Assembly (NCBI RefSeq): GCF_007655135.1
Contig: NC_045128.1
Location: forward strand, 24,584,811 to 24,648,810
Length of the DNA stretch: 64,000 nucleotides
Direction of reading: 5' to 3'
Source of the DNA: Punica granatum
Lineage: Eukaryota; Streptophyta; Magnoliopsida; Myrtales; Lythraceae
Shown here: positions 58,867 through 64,000 of the stretch, piece by piece
How positions within the stretch are numbered: position 1 is the first letter of the stretch
Layout: each line of letters opens with the position of its first letter
Translations under genes and position numbers: made by a program
The notes under the pieces: model-generated
Seen by the model: only the letters and a program-made list of their open reading frames with translations
What the model was told of the DNA's origin: nothing
Databases searched by the model: none

Positions 58867-60830
58867 TAAGACAATCAACTGTGGAACAACAGTAGGTTTT
58901 TTGTTTCTTAATTCCTGTTCTTTTTTCATATTGTTCTGAAAGGAGGGAGATGTTTCTTAAGGAAATTAATTGAATATCCAAACTAAAGCACCGTCCATGG
59001 GCACGTGCTTTCGAGAAATGGTTCGATAATCCTAGTTGTTCAACATAATTATACCCGATTTACATTATAAAAAAAATGTGGAGCCAAATATGCAATGATT
59101 TATTCTTGGGTCACGTATTTACAGGAGGAAGTATAATATGTAACCATCGTATAACTGTAACATGGTATCATCAAATGATGAATTTATTATCCTTCCGTAT
59201 AATTAACGTATTGCCTTTTGGTAATTTTTTCATTAGCATAGCTGAATTCTTTATAAGCATGGTAAATCACTACCAGAGAAATATATATATATATATATAG
59301 GTTATTAAAGTTCCCTCTTATCAATCAATGAGATTATTGAACTTCGCTCCTACAATGAGGAGCTCTCATTCGTGCAACTCAAGTCTTTCATGTAACCTTT
59401 CTTGGTACTCTCAGCTTATTATCAATCGGCTCTTCAAAATTTTACTAATATTTACATAGGTTATTATAAACATTCAGTAATTATTTTTTAATTGGCTCAA
59501 TGATCTCCTTGATAATAAGCTGGAATAAGTTTTTTTTTTCCTTCAACATATCGATAGAGTATCTTATAATCAATGCGAGTTTGTAGTTCAAGTTTCTCAT
59601 AAATTTATATTTGATATATTCACATCTAGTTATTTGGTCAGAATAACAACTATATTAATGTACAGAAAGATTTTTCGCACAAAAAATCTTAAGAGAAAAA
59701 TAGGAAAAGCGTAAGGAAATTTCTAAAGCGAAAAATAGAGAATAGTGTTTACAAATGCATTTAAAAAGTATGATAATAAAATCAACGCGTGTTTATTGAA
59801 AAAGTTCGGCGCTTGTTTTCCTTAAATAAGGTCTCGAATTCGAGTTTTATGAATAGAAAATATCTATGTTCGGAGAGCTTTAACCCCTAGTGAGCCGACT
59901 CGGCAAGATTTTAATTAGTCGAGGTACATTGAACTTTCAAATCATACCAGGGTGTACACGGAAAAAAAAATAAGCATGAAAATAAGAATATTATAATTTA
60001 ATAATGTTGTATTTTAGCATTCCTTCATCGTATTATATTTCAAATTCCGATCTCGAAATATTCCTTCAGCGCTTGCATACAATTATATCTAACTGCAAAA
60101 TATTTTTTTTCTATATTCCACAAGCTAATTTTTTTGGGATTAAATGAAAAATTTTATCATCGATAAGAATGATTTAATATAGAGTAAGTATTAAAACTAT
60201 TCTCTATAACTGTTATACATTTCAGGCCATGTGTAATTACTATTTGAAAATTTTAATTTACAAAGTATTAACAATAATTATAAAAATGAGAAATTATTAA
60301 GTAATAAGTTTGTGAATATAATTTATAAAATGCCAACTAAAATTACTAAAAGTTATTAATCCATCATATTTTAGAAATATATTTCATAACATATGAATCA
60401 AATGTGCAATGCACGGACAAAAAAAAGATTTGTATCACTAGGAAAAGGCCTGCTCTTTTCATGGATTTTTGAAAAAAATCATATGTTAAAAGAATATCTC
60501 ATTTATGGATAAATCTATTTAAAAAAAAAATTTCGTGAATAGAGAAATTTTTTTTATGGATATTTTTAATGGTTATGTGAAACTTTTATATAATAATTAA
60601 GTGTCATAATTAGATGCAAGCCCACACCTCGTATTGATTACATACGTATCATTTAATTTATCGGGAACATATATTTTGTGTTCAAAGAAAATATTTAAAA
60701 TTTTATCTATTAATCGATAAATTTATTATTTCTCAAGAAACATTTCAATGTTTATCCTCCTTTTTCAATGAAAAATAAAATTTTCTCAACAGCTATGCTG
60801 ACCAGAATTTCATCTTGTCAATTCTGGTCT
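58867..60830. other. AT-rich intergenic DNA
   Basis: A (TA)n run lies at about 59281-59299. No credible ORF. GTGCAATGCACGG near 60,402 with CACTAG at about 60,436 could be a Helitron-like end, but the spacing is too long for a firm call. Confidence 0.45.
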
Positions 60831-63800
60831 TGTCAGGACTCGCATACGTGCGCACGGCTTGGACTATCCACATTCTTGGGGGATGCGTGACAGACATGCG
60901 TGAGAAGGAGTCGTCACTACTTGTTTACGATCCGGAAGTCGAGGACCGGTGAATTGCTCGGGTCTAGGGGGTAAGAAATACACCTAGTTTGGTAAGGCAT
61001 ATGGTCTTGTGGAGCCAGGAGTTCCGGGTTCGGAAGTTCTATTACGTGCAAGTCTAGGGGTAAGGAATACACCTAGAATTTGCCATTTTTTAGCTTGTTT
61101 ATAGCTTGATTAGGTTTCGCTCATCTTACTCGATTTGACACCGTAAATTCGTGAAAATAATCGATTCGGGCTAAGAGCATAGAAGAGGAGCGGATCCTCG
61201 TGTCAAGGAATCGGTCCACCGTGCTCGCGTATCGGCTAATTGGACTGTGGATGGCTGGTTAATTGCGTATGCCAACCAAGATTGTTACATGAATGAATGT
61301 ATACATAAATGCCTCGCATTGTACTCTCAAATAAATACAAATTATATCAAATCGATCTCAGTTGGTTCGCGTTTGGTCAATGTTTCGCTCACACTCACTG
61401 TAGGTTTGAAAGAACGAAATTGAAATTACTGCAACACAAGCTTATGAAAGCCAGAGGCCGGGTCCAACCGAACCGATGGATCCCAGGAGGACCAAATGGT
61501 CCTTGAAATAATCGTGGGATCAATCAAGCTCTCGGGTGATTATCTAACCTCGTTTCGCACATCCCGGCCCAAGTTATCCTCCGCTTGGATGCTACTTGGG
61601 TTAGAACGATGACTCAAAACTAGACTCCATGCCGCGCTCGAATCGCGCGTATTTTGTATGTGTGAGAGCGTTGGACCCCGTGATCAATGGTTGGGGCATT
61701 GGACCCCGTGTGAATCGTGTCCTATGAGTTTAGGCTCAAACCTCAATAAAACAGACAAGAATAAGTGAAAACAGATCAAACAGACAACTAGTGAGTTATT
61801 TATCGGATTTACGTGATTATCATATTATGAACCGGGGTTACCTAGCAGACATATATCTATCCTAAACAGATAAAAATAAAAATGAAGCATGTTTGTGAAA
61901 GTCAACCATGGAACGCCCTGAAAGGGCATGTAGCATTCAGGTTTACTTAAGAAGGGACTTAACAGACATGGTGTCTGCTGTCAAGCCCCGAATGTGTGAG
62001 TTTATTTTAAATTCTTTTGTTTTATCATACTGACAGATTAATAGATTATGAATGAATTGTGTTTTACCGGAATCCTAAAACCTTGGGTTTTGTTCCACCT
62101 GTTTCCCTATGTTTGATTATATCGGATGTATGATTAGTCCAATTTTGTGTTTTATGATGGATAAACCCGATCTAAGCACAAATTTAGGAAAGTAGGGACG
62201 TGAAACGCCACAGGCATGCCAAGGTCTCTACTCATGTCCTATGAAGGACCGAACAACCTTATACAGGTCTTCCCCGTTCGCGTCTCTAGTCCACATTCCT
62301 AAGCACCCGATCTATGCTAGAATGATCGAAACACTTCAATCAGAAAAAGAGGATTGTGCATATGAAAGTTGCGCCCACATGGATTGCTCATCTCTTCCCG
62401 TGGCTCGAGATGTTTCGACCACTCTAACCTTAGGATTGTCGGTAACTCATGAACCCATCGTCATGCCCTTGAGTCGAAAAATATGTTTGTGTGAAGAAAA
62501 AGTCGAGACTGTGTAATACGGACCGTCGAGGTCGGTAACCGGTGTCGACCGATTCCTTGGACCCGCCAAGGTTATGTGAACCCTAAGAGAGCCAAGAGAA
62601 CGGTCAATCCGATCGGAAGTGGTCTAAGAAGAACTCGCAAGTTCCAACTTGAGCCGCCTCAAATCGGGCCTATATTCGAGTCAAGACACGCGAGTACTCC
62701 CTAAATGTCCACACTACGCGTACTACCTGTCTCGGTATTTTGTTGAAAATTGTTGGTTTTAAAAAGAGCATGATCACCGGTTCATGACTTGTCGACTCGA
62801 TTACAAGTGATTGCTCGATTCGTGCAATTTATTAGAAATATCGTGTGAGTTAATTAGCCGAGTTGATCGTCCCAATTATTACGCGTGTGAGGTTAATTAA
62901 ATGGAATGATTTGCATAATGCTTTTGGATTTGTGGGTTTCGAGTCATTAAATCAATCATGGGCGGACCGTCCAAATGGAATTCTAATCCCTGATGTTTTG
63001 ATTATTCGAAAACGACTCGTGACACGAGGATAATGACGGGTCCCCATGGGTCAAGGGGCCTCGGTCAAGGATGATCGAAAGTCCCTTGGGCCCTTGTGGG
63101 CCGGTAATGGTTATCGTGCCCGGAATCCATGCAAATTTCTTATATAACGTGTTAAAAGAGCCATTAATCGTTAAAAAAGTGCAAGAGTGGCAATCGAGGC
63201 TACACAAAAATCGAGAAACAATATTAAATCTGGAGAGGGAGGCCACCACTTGACCCAAGGTGGGTCATGGAATTCTCGGCCACTTCCCCAAGGGAATGGC
63301 CAAGAGGCACTTCGAACCGCCTTGTGTCTCATGCGGTCTCTTTGCCCCGATTTTAATCGTTTCTCGCATGCTCTACTCATTAAACACAATAATAAACAAA
63401 TATACACGGAACCGATACCGCCATGATAACGGGAAATGCATGCAACGTACATAAACATGCATAAGATATGATATTAAACGAAATTGATAAAACGGCACCT
63501 ATACGGGAAACGATTAAACGTAAAAACATGGGAAACAATTAGAGTCGAAAAGGGGAAGCCTGTCACGGGCTCGGGAGAGCCAAGGCGGCCCTCGACCACT
63601 TTCCTTTAGGGTGTAGCCGAGAGGCCCTTTGGCCTTCTCAAGCCGTGACGGCCTCTTTAACCTCAATTCACGCCTTTTCCAGTCATGCTAACACATAATA
63701 CATCAACACATGAACGTATTATCGTAATCAAACAAGATTACACGCGAACACATATTAAATTGATCGAAAACCGCCTTATCACCCCCACAAACATGCAACT

Positions 63801-64000
63801 CTCGAAGTCCTAACTTCTCTAAAGGGTTTAAGGATGTTATACCTACGCCGTGGAGCTGGAAAGGGCTGGAAGGAGCTGGAACCGCTCAACACAGAGCTGA
63901 ACTGAAGAGTGGCGCCGATAGGGAGTTCTGTTGCACAACAAGGTAAAAGAAAGAAGGAGAGAGGGAGGAAGAGCGCTCCCCCTTTACTGGAGTTGGGTGA
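60831..64000 (-). mobile_element. Divergent LTR of family A type, copy A5 (cut by the window end)
   Basis: The left edge TGTCAGGACTC at 60831 corresponds to TGTACGGACTC in A3. The order of shared blocks is kept: CGGCTTGG-CTATCCAC, TTTCGCTCATCTTAC, GCATTGGACCCCGTGTGAA, GGTAACCGGTGTCGACCGATTCC, and the hairpin at about 63277-63303. Sequence is clearly further from A1-A4 and shares blocks with the E1 LTR, so it may be a sister subfamily. No PBS lies to its left, and no coding capacity is seen. Confidence 0.65.

Noticed and set aside
60400..60440. Helitron 3' end (palindrome GTGCAATGCAC followed by CTAG)
   Set aside because: The hairpin to CTAG distance is over 20 bases and no matching 5' end was found.
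1..64000. CRISPR array, prophage, bacterial operon or organelle DNA insertion
   Set aside because: I looked for regular spaced repeats, tight gene clusters and chloroplast/mitochondrial genes; none is present. The repeats are transposon ends, tandem duplications or microsatellites.

Overview
This window looks like nuclear DNA of a flowering plant, most likely a woody eudicot. The evidence is one intact plant-type chloroplast lipase gene, AT-rich intergenic DNA, and plant-style transposable elements nested in one another. I see no operons, phage genes, CRISPR arrays or rRNA genes. The species cannot be named from the sequence alone.

Layout. At 1-15,360 lies a pile of LTR retrotransposons. It holds a decayed Ty3/gypsy-type element on the minus strand: 5' LTR 9226-11142, primer-binding site about 9203-9220, first ORF 8641-7152, gag-protease ORF about 6890-3953. 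A different, much longer LTR (family A, copy A1, 1-3952) cuts its protease. The element itself sits in an older LTR, which also holds a copia-like LTR piece and a truncated family A copy (A2, 12557-15220). At 15,361-28,400 there are mainly small DNA transposons and SINEs: two nested Mutator-type MITEs (15998-16886), a tRNA-derived SINE with a perfect 15-bp target duplication (18733-18920), a hAT-type element (19870-20419), a hAT MITE with a tandemly duplicated left part (23001-24203), a second SINE (26344-26563) and a Helitron-like piece. One short exon-like open frame (17047-17228) is unexplained.

The only clearly intact gene is at 29,960-31,480 on the minus strand: a single-exon class I phospholipase A1 / galactolipase of the DAD1-like family. 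It would act on chloroplast membrane lipids, a step that can feed jasmonate synthesis.

From 32,000 to 64,000 transposable elements return: foldback elements with GC-rich cores, a complete miniature LTR retrotransposon (TRIM, 40513-41371), an inverted family A copy (A3, 41650-44282), a near-complete solo LTR (A4, 45548-50877), a PIF/Harbinger element with a transposase relic (57917-58866) and a divergent LTR (A5, 60831 to the window end). A3 and A4 face each other, so a transcript from the A4 promoter would fold into a long hairpin RNA. That is the most testable functional idea here.

I found no convincing new multi-gene system. The notable items are nested insertions with readable target duplications, the large coding-free LTR family with a recurrent leader hairpin, and the A3/A4 inverted repeat. 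All identifications were made by eye; no database search or alignment program was run.
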